A DNA stretch of 64,000 nt from CAWUFC02 sp963921335 (GTDB lineage: Bacteria; Pseudomonadota; Gammaproteobacteria; Pseudomonadales; Halieaceae), in contig CAWUFC020000002.1 of the NCBI GenBank assembly GCA_963921335.3, forward strand, positions 1,488,001-1,552,000. Direction: 5' to 3'. Positions 26,721 to 35,600 of this stretch are shown in pieces (within the stretch, counting starts at the first letter, position 1; the number at the start of each line of letters is the position of its first letter). Under the pieces are notes generated by a model that was given only the letters and a program-made list of their open reading frames with translations, had not been told where the DNA came from and made no database searches. The position numbers and the translations under genes are program-made.

Positions 26721-27711
26721 TCGCTTTTATCAGCCTGATCTACGCCTCTTTCTACCTACTGATCTTTAACAAGTTCAAGCTGCTGAAAAAAAAACCACCG
26801 CCAACATTTCAGCCTTTGTCGGGGTCGGTGTTGTGCTGATTGCCGCGATTGTCTTCGCCTGGCAAACCTTTGCCCCGGTTGCCCAGGACGGTCGTGTCTT
26901 TCGCTTTGTGATTCCTATCGTGCCCAATGTCAAAGGTGAGATCGTAGAGGTAGCGGTCACACCCTTCAAAAATCTCGAAAAAGATGATGTGCTGTTTCGC
27001 ATTGATCCGGAGCCGTATCAATATACGGTTAACGATCTCAGCGCGCGGGTCGAGCAGCTGAGTGCCGACCGGGACCTGGCCATCATCAATCTGAATCGCG
27101 CCACGAAACTGCTGAAAACACAGGCTGCGGCGCAGCTGGATGTGGACACCTGGACGGCTAAGCTAGCGGCCGCCGAGGCCGCGATTGATAGCACCGAGGC
27201 GCAGCTGGCGAATGCCCGCTGGCAGCTGGACGAAACGGTTGTCCGCGCGCCCGCGCCGGGCTACGCGGCAAACGTACAGATTCAACCGGGCTCCTTCGTA
27301 ACCAACATCCCCCTGGCCAGTTCACTGGCTTTTGTGTCGCGCCAATCCACAGAAGTAATCGCCAGTTTCAGCCAGAGCGCCATTCGACGTATCGAGGTCG
27401 GCAACCCGGTAGAGATGGTATTCGCCAGCTACCCAGGCCAGGTGTTCAGCGGTGAGGTATTTCTGGTCAGCAAGGTCGCTGGCGATTCCCAGATGCAGGC
27501 CAGCGGCACCCTGCCCACCATGACTGGCGCGCCCACCACCGGCAGGTGGGTAGCTCGCATCCAACTGGATGATGCGGAGCGGGCAGAGAGCCTGCCCCAG
27601 GGGGCCGGCGGCAGCGTGGCGGTTTACACCAACTACGGCAAGCCCGTGCACATCATCAGCAAGGTCGTGATGCGCATGAATGCCTGGCTGGCTTACCTGA
27701 CTTCGCCCTAA
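26717..27711 (+). pseudogene. HlyD-family membrane fusion protein (YiaV-like), frameshifted at an A9 run
   Basis: Translation from ATG 26717 gives a membrane-helix start, runs into the A9 tract at 26786-26794 and stops at 26837-26839. Shifting -1 at the A9 tract joins it to the long downstream frame (TTANISAFVGVGVVLIAAI, then PIVPNVKGEIVEVAV, a coiled coil around DVDTWTAKLAAAEAAIDS and APAPGYAANVQIQPGSFV), giving a complete membrane fusion protein of about 330 residues. The product would join the inner membrane and periplasm in an efflux-type assembly. A AAA AAA is a known slippery sequence for -1 shifting or polymerase slippage, so the gene may still be functional; mutation or a homopolymer error is equally possible. 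Confidence 0.8.
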
Positions 27712-28118
27712 GCGGGTCGCTTCTGGCCGCCCATGAGAATATCGGTGGCCAGTTCGGTGTCCATATACTCTTTCATCTGCGCGATCTTGCCGTCCCGCAC
27801 TGTGAACAGAAAGTGATAGTCGTTGCTATAGGTTACGCCGGATACGTGCTCACCGTTTGAGGTGGCCTCCACAGCAACCTTGTCACCCTCAGCAACCATG
27901 CCATGCACGGTAAAACTGATGCCCTTGGGAAAGGCATCGTAGATCCCTTCGGCAAACTCCTTGATCTGCGCCTTGTCGTAACGGCCGGAAATCAACATGT
28001 TGCCCATGGTGTAAAGCTCACCGTCATCGGTGTAGGCATTCAGCATGTATTCGGTGTCGCCGCGGCTCATGCAATCGATAAAGTCCTGCACAGTTTTCTT
28101 ATTGTCTTCAATGCTCAT
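27708..28118 (-). CDS. NTF2-like / SnoaL-like protein
   Basis: The 136-residue alpha+beta cone protein starts IEDNKKTVQDFIDCMSRGD and has YTDDGELYTMGNMLISG and ends with a TVRDGKIAQMKEYMDTELA strand typical of ketosteroid-isomerase/SnoaL-like domains. The function could be a small-molecule isomerase or cyclase. It directly abuts the hydroxylase gene upstream (28118), so they are co-transcribed; its end overlaps the HlyD gene tail by 4 bp. Confidence 0.85.
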   Translation of the reverse strand: MSIEDNKKTVQDFIDCMSRGDTEYMLNAYTDDGELYTMGNMLISGRYDKAQIKEFAEGIYDAFPKGISFTVHGMVAEGDKVAVEATSNGEHVSGVTYSNDYHFLFTVRDGKIAQMKEYMDTELATDILMGGQKRPA

Positions 28119-28816
28119 TAGCAGTAAGTCCCAAACAGTTTGTCGTAAAGAAGCGTAATCGTCGCGTAATTGCCCTTGTGCATATTCTCATGGTGAGCTG
28201 CATGGCGCTTGGTAATCCAGGTCGCTGTCCTGAAAGGAAAGACGTCCAGATCCACCCGGCAGTGATTGAGAATATTCAGCTGGGTAAAAATAAAGTAGCC
28301 CGCAATCACTGTAACCACGTTAAACGGGCCCAGAAATAAGCCGACCAGTGGGATGGTACCAATCCACAGCACCATACCCATGGCTGTCTCTCTCCAATCC
28401 ACATAATGGGCATCGATGAAGCTGGGATCGCGAGCCTGGTGATGCACAGCATGAATCTGACGCCAGCGCCCCTGCCCGTGAAACAGGAAACGGTGAGTCA
28501 GGTAATAAAAGAAATCGTAAACCATCAGGATCACAATCACGTCGACCACAATTTTGAATGCCGACTGCGCCTGCAGGGTCACGAACCAGGGGCAGATCAG
28601 TACGAAAAAAATGACATTCGTGGTAAGCCCGGATTTTTGGGTGCCGGTCATGACCCTGGGGTACTTTTCAAGTGCGCGCTTCTCACGCCAGATTTTTTTA
28701 TTCTTCAGCAGCTCATCGCGCAGCGCGGGAATCCTGAACAGCAGGGCTTTTACGATCTTGGTAAAGATCACTAGCCCTATCAGAGTCACCAGCGCCGCCT
28801 GCCAGTCATAAGTCAT
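28118..28816 (-). CDS. Sterol desaturase / fatty acid hydroxylase family protein
   Basis: The 232-residue membrane protein has several hydrophobic helices and the histidine clusters HRFLFH, HAVHH and HAAHH that bind the diiron site of this superfamily. It would hydroxylate or desaturate a lipid at the inner membrane. It shares an abutting junction with the NTF2-like gene and lies 10 bp downstream of the MarR-type gene, so the three probably form one unit under that regulator. Confidence 0.9.
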   Translation of the reverse strand: MTYDWQAALVTLIGLVIFTKIVKALLFRIPALRDELLKNKKIWREKRALEKYPRVMTGTQKSGLTTNVIFFVLICPWFVTLQAQSAFKIVVDVIVILMVYDFFYYLTHRFLFHGQGRWRQIHAVHHQARDPSFIDAHYVDWRETAMGMVLWIGTIPLVGLFLGPFNVVTVIAGYFIFTQLNILNHCRVDLDVFPFRTATWITKRHAAHHENMHKGNYATITLLYDKLFGTYC

Positions 28817-28826
28817 TTCAACACCT

Positions 28827-29882
28827 CTACATTTCCATCAACAATCGGGCCAGCTCTGCACTGCCCTCACTACCCAGCTGTTTCTTCAGTCGCAATGCCA
28901 GCAATTGCAAATCAACATTGGTTTCACTGGAGACTTCAGCAAAGACCTCGGCTTCCAGGTGCAGCGATTCGTAAAGATGCTGCATGCTGTTGCTGAGTTG
29001 GCCCAGGGCTGCTTTACCCAGCAGTTGCTGCCATTGCAGCATCAAGCTGTCTACCGAGTCGACAGAATCCAGCAACAGCTGCTCACCCTTTGCAGTCAGC
29101 TTCAACAAAATCTGTCGATTATCCCGCGGATCAGATTCCCGGTGGATATACCCCAGGCCCTCAAGCTCATTGGCCACCGCGCTGATCGCCTGCTTACTGA
29201 CTTCCTGCACTCTGGCCATGTGCTGGATACGACCACCGTCAGGACCAATCAGACCCAGCACCTGACCATAGGACATCTTGAGAGCCGGATGACCCCTGGT
29301 CCTGGTCAACTCCATCAGGCTCTGCATCATATAGTCACTGATACGCGGCAATACACCGCCTATGGCAGCGTCCTGGGCTCCCACCAGACCTTGCGTCTGT
29401 TGTGCGGGCAAATCCAGTTCCCGATAGAGGGCACTGAACACGTGCACCAGCTGCCGATGCTGCGAAGCACCAATCAACTCAACAAACTCTGCCTCGACTT
29501 CGCCAATCAGGCGGGCACCATCAGCAACCAACTGCCGGCCTCGCTCAGTCAGCACAACCAACTTGGCCCGCCCATCTGCCGGGTCGGGAATACGCGCCAG
29601 ATAGCCCAGAGACTCCATCTGGTTAACCGTCTGGTTACAGGCCTGTTTGCTGATCGCCAGCCAATCAGCCAGCTCCGTGAGGCGCGCACCTTTGGCTCCC
29701 ACCAGGGTAATAAAGGGCTCATAGTTGAGTCGCAATTGATTGTGCCCGAGTTCTTCTGTCAGGCGATGCATCAATCGCGCCTGAAGATAGCGGGACACAC
29801 CAATACAATGGCGCGGCAGATTATTGCGGTACCGACCCCACAGGGCGTCGGCACTGAATACACCTTGGGCTGGCTGACTCAT
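28827..29882 (-). CDS. Tandem MarR-type regulator (two winged-helix domains in one chain)
   Basis: The 351-residue protein contains two MarR domains. Domain 1 (about 35-150) has LADWLAISKQACNQTVNQME and the wing DPADGRAKLVVLTERG; domain 2 (about 180-300) has ARVQEVSKQAISAVANELE and the wing DPRDNRQILLKLTAKG. Ordinary MarR proteins are about 140-170 residues and act as homodimers; here a pseudo-dimer in one chain is likely. It heads the hydroxylase/NTF2 unit and is divergent from an SDR gene with a palindrome between them. Confidence 0.88.
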   Translation of the reverse strand: MSQPAQGVFSADALWGRYRNNLPRHCIGVSRYLQARLMHRLTEELGHNQLRLNYEPFITLVGAKGARLTELADWLAISKQACNQTVNQMESLGYLARIPDPADGRAKLVVLTERGRQLVADGARLIGEVEAEFVELIGASQHRQLVHVFSALYRELDLPAQQTQGLVGAQDAAIGGVLPRISDYMMQSLMELTRTRGHPALKMSYGQVLGLIGPDGGRIQHMARVQEVSKQAISAVANELEGLGYIHRESDPRDNRQILLKLTAKGEQLLLDSVDSVDSLMLQWQQLLGKAALGQLSNSMQHLYESLHLEAEVFAEVSSETNVDLQLLALRLKKQLGSEGSAELARLLMEM

Positions 29883-29914
29883 AACAGCAAATAGTAAATA
29901 GTGATTGTCTTTAT

Positions 29915-29955
29915 GTCAATTTGTGTTGACTTTATGGCAGGCGGCTCCGTAGTAT
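29915..29955 (+). promoter_or_regulatory. Palindromic operator overlapping a sigma70-like promoter
   Basis: GTCAA (29915-29919) and TTGAC (29926-29930) form an inverted repeat spaced by six bases. The right arm is also a -35 element, TTGACT (29926-29931), followed after 18 bp by TAGTAT (29950-29955). It sits between the tandem MarR gene and the SDR at 30002, so the regulator probably represses both directions from here. Confidence 0.5.
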
Positions 29956-30001
29956 TCTGGCCTGCAACGCGCAGCCCATTTGTCGATCAGGAACCGATGC
30001 T

Positions 30002-30769
30002 ATGCCACTCACAGATCAGGTTTACATCATTACCGGCGGATCCAAAGGCTTTGGCCTCGCCATCGCCAAAGCGCTGGTTGCAGCAGGTGGTAAGGTCGCG
30101 CTGCTGTCCCGTAATCGAGCGGGCCTGGACCAGGCCGTTGCCGAGATCGGCAGCGATCACGCCTACGGCGTGGAACTGGACGTCAGTAACCGCGATGACA
30201 TCAGTGATGCCTTTGCCTCCATCAAATCCCATTTCGGACGCCTGGACGGGCTGATCAACAATGCCGGCATGGCACGCCCTGCCTCGGTTGAAAACCTGGT
30301 GGAAGAAGAAGTACTGATGCAGGTGAACACCAATTTTCTGGGCACGGTGTTTTGCTGTCAGGCAGCGATTCCACTTCTGCGGGGAGCCGAGAATCCCCGC
30401 ATCATCAACATATCTTCCGCCAGCGCCTGGCATTACGACGAGATGTTTCACCTGTCGATATACGCCGCCACCAAAGCTGCTGTTGAGCGCTTCAGCCGTG
30501 ACCTGCGCCTTGAACTGCAGGCAGATGGCATCGGCGTAACCTGCATTAGACCCGGGGCAGCGTGGACCAGCTTTGCTGACGGCTGGAACGAGGAAAGACT
30601 CACAGCGGGCGTCAAAGCCTGGCAGAATGCCGGCCCGACCATGGACGCAGGCATGGAAGCTGAGCATGTCGCAGAGTCCGTGGTCCATTGCCTGAGCTAT
30701 CCCGCCGGTGTGGCTGTAGACCTGCTGGAAGTACGCCCCAATCAACCGGTACCCAAACTCAGTCTCTAG
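30002..30769 (+). CDS. SDR-family oxidoreductase
   Basis: The 255-residue classical SDR has TGGSKGFGLAIAKAL (cofactor loop), NNAG (about residue 87), NISSASAW and the active-site YAATK (YxxxK). The position of the conserved loop suggests NADP or NAD use without certainty. It is divergent from the tandem MarR gene and controlled by the palindromic promoter region just upstream. Confidence 0.9.
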   Translation: MPLTDQVYIITGGSKGFGLAIAKALVAAGGKVALLSRNRAGLDQAVAEIGSDHAYGVELDVSNRDDISDAFASIKSHFGRLDGLINNAGMARPASVENLVEEEVLMQVNTNFLGTVFCCQAAIPLLRGAENPRIINISSASAWHYDEMFHLSIYAATKAAVERFSRDLRLELQADGIGVTCIRPGAAWTSFADGWNEERLTAGVKAWQNAGPTMDAGMEAEHVAESVVHCLSYPAGVAVDLLEVRPNQPVPKLSL

Positions 30770-30844
30770 CAACAGCACGCTGAACCCCTCAGTGAATTTG
30801 CTCTACACTGTTTTTCTTCCAGATGTTTTCAGGAGACAAACAGC

Positions 30845-31468
30845 GTGTTAGACCAGTACAAGGGCGTATTACTGTTGTTCGCCCATCCATCCCTGGATCG
30901 ATCAGAGGCCAACAGTGAACTGTTGAGCGCTTCCAGAGGCATAGAGGGCGTCACCGTTGTCGATCTGTATGCGGAGTACCCCGACTATCGCATCGATATA
31001 GAACGTGAGCAGCAGCGACTTCTTGATCACCAGGTGATCGTATTCATGTTCCCCATGTACTGGTATTCCACGCCTGCCATACTCAAGGAATGGCAGGATC
31101 TGGTGTTGGAGTACGGTTTCGCATACGGCGCCGAGGGCACTGCGCTGCAAGGCAAGGATTTTGTCTGTGCACTGACCGCTGGCGGTGCCGAACACGCCTA
31201 CCGGGCCGAAGGCTATAACCATTTTACGGTGCGCCAGCTACTGACACCGATTGAGCAAACCGCTTCATTAACGGGCATGCGCTACCTGCCGCCCTTTGCG
31301 CTATTCAGCTCCCGCACCGCCAGGGAAGACCAGCGCCTGCAACAGCACGTCAGCGACTGGAAAAGAGTATTGCTGGCACTGCGTGACCAAAGGCTTGATC
31401 TGGATCGAGCCAGCCAGCTCGAACGACTCAACGATGCGCTGGACAGCCTGATCGGGGGAGCGTCATGA
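30845..31468 (+). CDS. NAD(P)H oxidoreductase, KefF-like ancillary protein
   Basis: The 207-residue flavodoxin-fold protein starts at GTG 30845 after AGGAGA. It has LLLFAHPSLDRSEAN, FMFPMYWYSTPAILKEW and FVCALTAGG, typical of the quinone-reductase family including KefF and MdaB. It overlaps the KefC-type gene by 4 bp (ATGA). In E. coli KefF activates the KefC antiporter and reduces quinones; the same order here supports that role. Confidence 0.88.
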   Translation: MLDQYKGVLLLFAHPSLDRSEANSELLSASRGIEGVTVVDLYAEYPDYRIDIEREQQRLLDHQVIVFMFPMYWYSTPAILKEWQDLVLEYGFAYGAEGTALQGKDFVCALTAGGAEHAYRAEGYNHFTVRQLLTPIEQTASLTGMRYLPPFALFSSRTAREDQRLQQHVSDWKRVLLALRDQRLDLDRASQLERLNDALDSLIGGAS

Positions 31469-33375
31469 CAGTCTACCTGATCAATGCATTTATCTATCTT
31501 TGCGCTGCGGTCATCACCGTTCCTTTAGCCAAGCGTCTTGGACTGGGATCAGTGCTGGGCTACTTGATTGCGGGGGTGGTGATTGGTCCGGTCACCGGCC
31601 TGGTAGGCAGCGAAACAGTGACACTTCAACACTTCGCCGAGTTTGGTGTGGTTATGATGCTGTTCCTGGTGGGCCTCGAGCTGGAACCCAGGATGCTCTG
31701 GTCGATGCGCAATCGCCTGCTTGGACTGGGCGGGCTGCAGGTGGGCTTAACCAGTGCCATATTCGCGGGCGCAGCCCTGTTATTTGGATTGCAGTGGCAG
31801 ATCGCTGTAGCGATTGGTTTGCTTCTGTCCCTGTCCTCTACTGCGATCGTGCTGCAAACATTCAGCGAGCGAGGTCTGTCCGGAACACCCGGCGGGCGCA
31901 GCGCATTCTCCGTACTGCTGTTCCAGGACATCGCCGTCATTCCCATGCTGGCCTTGATACCCCTGTTGGCCTTACCCGAGCTCGCGGCGCAACAGGGCGA
32001 CTCACAGGGCGACGGTCATCAAGAGATGATCCTGGTATCGGGCCTGGACGGCTGGCTGCGCGCCCTGGTGGTTCTCGGTGCTATCGGCCTGGTCGTGGGC
32101 GCCGGTCACTTCTTGAGCCGCCCACTGTTTCGATTTGTTGCCCAGGCAGGCCTGCGGGAAGCATTTACCGCCGCTTCTCTGGCCCTGGTGATCGGCGTTG
32201 CTGCGCTGATGACTTTGGTTGGGCTCTCCCCTGCCCTGGGTACCTTCCTCGCCGGGGTGGTACTGGCCAATAGCGAATTTCGCCATGAGCTCGAAGCCAA
32301 TATTGAGCCCTTCAAGGGATTGCTGCTGGGTCTGTTTTTTATCACGGTTGGGGCCGGTATCGATTTCGGGGTGCTAACCAGTTCGCCGGGCACAATTATT
32401 GGCCTGACACTGGGTGTCATGCTGGTCAAAGCACTGGTACTGCTGGGCCTGGCGCTGCTGTTTAAAGTTCGGCGCAGTGACGGCTGGCTGTTTACTCTCA
32501 GCCTGGCCCAGGCCGGCGAATTTGGTTTCGTGCTATTGAGTTTCAGCCTGCAGAATCATGTACTTCCGCCGGATCTCGCACCGGTGCTGGCGCTCGTGGT
32601 CGGGCTATCCATGTTCCTGACACCGCTGTTGTTTATTGCCTATGAAAAGCTGGTGATTCCCCGCTACGTGGGGTCGGATGAAGAGCGCGAAGCGGATCAT
32701 ATTGAGGAGCAGCATCCAATCATCATTGCCGGCGTGGGCCGCTTCGGGCAGATCATCAATCGGCTGCTGACCGCCAGCAACATACCAACAGTGGTACTGG
32801 ACCAGGACGTGGGACAAGTCCAAAACATGCGTGCGACCGGGTTCACAACCTACTACGGCGATGTGACCCGACCTGAACTGCTGCACACCGCCGGCATAGA
32901 GCAGGCGAGCCTGCTGGTGGTGGCGATTGATGAGCCTGAAGCTGCGGTCATTCTGGTAGAGGAAGTGCGTCGCGAGTATCCGCATCTCACCATCATGGCC
33001 AGGGCTTTCGATCGTACCCACTGCTATCGCCTGAAACACGCAGGCGCCGACTATGTAGTGATAGAAACTTACCACTCCGCGCTGGCAATGGCTGCTCAGG
33101 CCTTGCGATCAAACGGCATGCACCCATTTCGGGTTGACCAGCTGCGTGCCGCCTTTGACGAAACTGAGGCCCGCGGGCACCAGGATATGTATGCCGTCTG
33201 GCAGGAAGAGAGCGAGGGTGAACGCTCTGGCAAGAGCTACCATGATCGCTACCGCCAGTTGCATGAAGTCATGACCGACATCATGCAATCCCACCGGGAC
33301 GACAAACACGATCGCAGCGAGCGCGGCTGGACACCACCCCCCAAGGGCTATACTGACGATTATGAAAAAGGCTGA
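31465..33375 (+). CDS. KefB/KefC-type glutathione-regulated potassium efflux antiporter
   Basis: The 636-residue protein has an N-terminal monovalent cation/proton antiporter-2 domain of about twelve helices (LIAGVVIGPVTGL, FLVGLELEPRML, LLFQDIAVIPMLALIPLL, GTFLAGVVLANSEFRHELE) and a C-terminal RCK/TrkA-N domain with GVGRFGQIINRLL near residue 425. KefB/C protect against electrophiles by letting K+ out when glutathione adducts bind. It is translationally coupled to its KefF-like partner. Confidence 0.92.
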   Translation: MTVYLINAFIYLCAAVITVPLAKRLGLGSVLGYLIAGVVIGPVTGLVGSETVTLQHFAEFGVVMMLFLVGLELEPRMLWSMRNRLLGLGGLQVGLTSAIFAGAALLFGLQWQIAVAIGLLLSLSSTAIVLQTFSERGLSGTPGGRSAFSVLLFQDIAVIPMLALIPLLALPELAAQQGDSQGDGHQEMILVSGLDGWLRALVVLGAIGLVVGAGHFLSRPLFRFVAQAGLREAFTAASLALVIGVAALMTLVGLSPALGTFLAGVVLANSEFRHELEANIEPFKGLLLGLFFITVGAGIDFGVLTSSPGTIIGLTLGVMLVKALVLLGLALLFKVRRSDGWLFTLSLAQAGEFGFVLLSFSLQNHVLPPDLAPVLALVVGLSMFLTPLLFIAYEKLVIPRYVGSDEEREADHIEEQHPIIIAGVGRFGQIINRLLTASNIPTVVLDQDVGQVQNMRATGFTTYYGDVTRPELLHTAGIEQASLLVVAIDEPEAAVILVEEVRREYPHLTIMARAFDRTHCYRLKHAGADYVVIETYHSALAMAAQALRSNGMHPFRVDQLRAAFDETEARGHQDMYAVWQEESEGERSGKSYHDRYRQLHEVMTDIMQSHRDDKHDRSERGWTPPPKGYTDDYEKG

Positions 33376-33389
33376 TCCGGGAGCCTGAT

Positions 33390-34295
33390 ATGGCCAGCTT
33401 AAAGCACTTTGACACCAATGCCTCGACGACAGACATGCTTGAGGCCATTACCGCCGATGGCGCCATCATCATTGATGGCGCGATGAGCCCTGATCAGCTG
33501 GCTCAGCTTCGCACTGAGACCGACCCATACATGGAAGCTACGGCCAACGGTGCAGATGACTTCACCGGCCGCCTGACCACGCGCACCGGCGGTCTGGTAT
33601 CGCGATCCGCGCAGGTGCGTGAGCTGATCCAGAACGATGTCATTCTGAAACTCTGTGATGGTTTTCTACTGCCCTATTGCGAGCGTTACCAGCTGCACCT
33701 AACCCAGATTATTCGCCTGCGTCCGGGTCAGGGCAATCAGCCCATCCACCGGGACCGCTGGGCCTGGGGCAGTCACCTTGCCCATGTGCAACCTCAGCTC
33801 AACACCATTTGGGCCCTGTCTGATTTTACCGAGGCCAACGGTGCTACTCGCGTCGTGCCCGGCAGCACTGAATGGCCCGACGACCGTGTCGCCGACGAAA
33901 AGGAGATTACCCAGGCCACCATGCGCGCCGGTTCAGTGCTGGTCTACACGGGATCGGTTTTTCACAGCGGTGGCGAAAACCAGTCTGAGCAGGACCGTAT
34001 TGGCCTGAACATTACCTATACACTGGGATGGCTGCGCCAGGAGGAAAACCAGTATCTGTCGACTCCGCCAGAACTGGCACGACAGCTTCCCGAAAGACTA
34101 CAGGAGTTGATTGGTTACGCCATGGGCCAGTATGCACTGGGTTACTACACGCCACCCGGTGCGCCAGGCGAGCATCCGGAACTGGCGCCACCACAATATG
34201 CACTGGGGCGATCGTTCGAGCACGATGCTTTTGGCGACAGCGCCGACCTCGAGGCCATTCAGGAGAAAATGGGAACTGCCCATATCGAGCAGTAA
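33390..34295 (+). CDS. Phytanoyl-CoA dioxygenase family protein
   Basis: The 301-residue protein fits the Fe(II)/2-oxoglutarate PhyH family: the metal ligands are HRDRW (HxD) and the distal His of VFHSGGENQS, with the Arg of the oxoglutarate site nearby (QDRIGLNITYTLGW). The substrate is unknown; family members hydroxylate fatty acyl-CoA or secondary metabolites. It follows kefC by 14 bp but the connection is probably just proximity. Confidence 0.88.
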   Translation: MASLKHFDTNASTTDMLEAITADGAIIIDGAMSPDQLAQLRTETDPYMEATANGADDFTGRLTTRTGGLVSRSAQVRELIQNDVILKLCDGFLLPYCERYQLHLTQIIRLRPGQGNQPIHRDRWAWGSHLAHVQPQLNTIWALSDFTEANGATRVVPGSTEWPDDRVADEKEITQATMRAGSVLVYTGSVFHSGGENQSEQDRIGLNITYTLGWLRQEENQYLSTPPELARQLPERLQELIGYAMGQYALGYYTPPGAPGEHPELAPPQYALGRSFEHDAFGDSADLEAIQEKMGTAHIEQ

Positions 34296-34324
34296 AAAAG
34301 GTGCTGACCCTGTTTCCATTTTTT
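34293..34324 (+). terminator. Terminator-like hairpin after the dioxygenase gene
   Basis: An A-run and GG just after the stop (34294-34301) can pair with CCaTTTTTT (34316-34324), with GTGCTGACCCTG in the loop. A T6 run ends it. It contains the GACCC motif seen in other gaps. Confidence 0.45.
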
Positions 34325-34368
34325 GAGTAGACTTGCTGCGTCTCGAGAAACAGAACCCAAGGATAACC

Positions 34369-34692
34369 ATGGTCAGTATTGTTTACGTAGAAGCCGACGG
34401 CAGCCGCCATGAGGTGGATGTCGACGAGCAGATGAACCTGATGGAGGGCGCCACCATGAATCTGGTGCCCGGTGTGGAAGGGATGTGCGGCGGCGTTGCC
34501 TCCTGCGCCACCTGTCACTGCTATCTCGAGGGTGAGTTGGCCGCCCAACTACCTGAGCCCAATCAGGCAGAACAGACCATGCTGGACACGGCCAAGCACC
34601 GCAAGGGTTCATCTCGCCTGGGTTGCCAGGTTCTTGTGACCGCTGAGATGGAGGGGATGGAAGTACACCTCCCTCCCGAACAGGGCTCCTGA
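34369..34692 (+). CDS. [2Fe-2S] ferredoxin, putidaredoxin/adrenodoxin type
   Basis: From ATG 34369 (AAGGAT upstream) the protein has 107 residues. The cluster ligands are Cys40, Cys46, Cys49 and Cys86 in the order CxxxxxCxxC...C, with MCGGVASCATCHCYL. Such ferredoxins feed cytochrome P450s or ring oxygenases; no P450 lies in this window. Confidence 0.93.
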   Translation: MVSIVYVEADGSRHEVDVDEQMNLMEGATMNLVPGVEGMCGGVASCATCHCYLEGELAAQLPEPNQAEQTMLDTAKHRKGSSRLGCQVLVTAEMEGMEVHLPPEQGS

Positions 34693-34707
34693 CCCTTTTA
34701 TACAGGT

Positions 34708-35595
34708 CTAGTAGGCGACTTTGAGGGCGCCGGGGCGTACAGAGAAATCCAGGCTCGCCACTTCCATCGGCTCGCCGTCCAGATTGATATGCAGAGGGCG
34801 ATCGGTTTCTATGCGAAAGCGATCGGCCTGCCAGTAGCGAAACACTTTGTTGTCTGGATTCGTCAGGTCCTCCAGCTCGGCGGAGGCACCCAGCATTTCC
34901 GGGAGGTCCACCGCCAGCAGGACGGACAGGTCCAGCTTGCCATCATTGGGCGAGGACAAAGGTGCCACGTCAAAACCGCCACCGGCGAAGCGGTTGTTAC
35001 CCACAGCCATCATCAACATGGCCCCGGGTTTGGCCTCCTCGCCGGGCAAATAAAGCGTGCCCTGGTAGGGTTCAAGGGTCCATAACTTGACCAGGCCTGC
35101 CAGCGTGTAGGCGAGACCACCCAACTGGGCCTTAATGTCCTGGGGCGTCGACGCAGTCACTTCCGCCCCAAACCCGCCGCTGGCCACATTGACGAAGTAA
35201 TGGCCGTTCATCACACCCACATCCATGGGCCGCCCTGCCCCAGTACTGGCGATATACAGGCACTCTGCCAGATCATCGACCGGCAACTCGAGCCCATGAG
35301 CCATGTCATTGGCCGTTCCCAAAGGCATGATACCCATCTCAACATGGTCGCCGTAATGCTCGGAATTGAGCAATGCATTAGCCGCTGCGTTGAGAGTGCC
35401 ATCGCCACCACCGGCGATAATTCTGCGAAAGCCCTGCTCTAGCAATTCTTCGATAACGCGACGCTTGTCTTTTTTGTTCCAGGGAATTCGAATCTGCAAA
35501 TCCACGCCACGATTCTTGACGGCCTTAACCGCCGTTTTTACCTCGGGGCGATTGGCAGATTTGCGATGCAACACCAGAACAGGTTCGTCTCGCAT
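34708..35595 (-). CDS. YegS-type lipid kinase (diacylglycerol kinase family)
   Basis: The start is ATG 35595 (AGGAG 8 nt upstream), giving 295 residues. The kinase signature GGGDGTLNAAANALL lies near residue 63 and PLGTANDMAHGL follows near 94. The C-terminal beta-sandwich holds NNRFAGGGFDVAP and NLDGEPM. It phosphorylates a membrane lipid, probably phosphatidylglycerol by analogy with YegS. It starts 5 bp after the enoyl-CoA hydratase gene. Confidence 0.9.
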   Translation of the reverse strand: MRDEPVLVLHRKSANRPEVKTAVKAVKNRGVDLQIRIPWNKKDKRRVIEELLEQGFRRIIAGGGDGTLNAAANALLNSEHYGDHVEMGIMPLGTANDMAHGLELPVDDLAECLYIASTGAGRPMDVGVMNGHYFVNVASGGFGAEVTASTPQDIKAQLGGLAYTLAGLVKLWTLEPYQGTLYLPGEEAKPGAMLMMAVGNNRFAGGGFDVAPLSSPNDGKLDLSVLLAVDLPEMLGASAELEDLTNPDNKVFRYWQADRFRIETDRPLHINLDGEPMEVASLDFSVRPGALKVAY

Positions 35596-35600
35596 GGGTG

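Noticed and set aside
28905..29894. Long plus-strand open frame (329 codons)
   Set aside because: It lies entirely antisense to the tandem MarR gene, with low-complexity composition and no family match.
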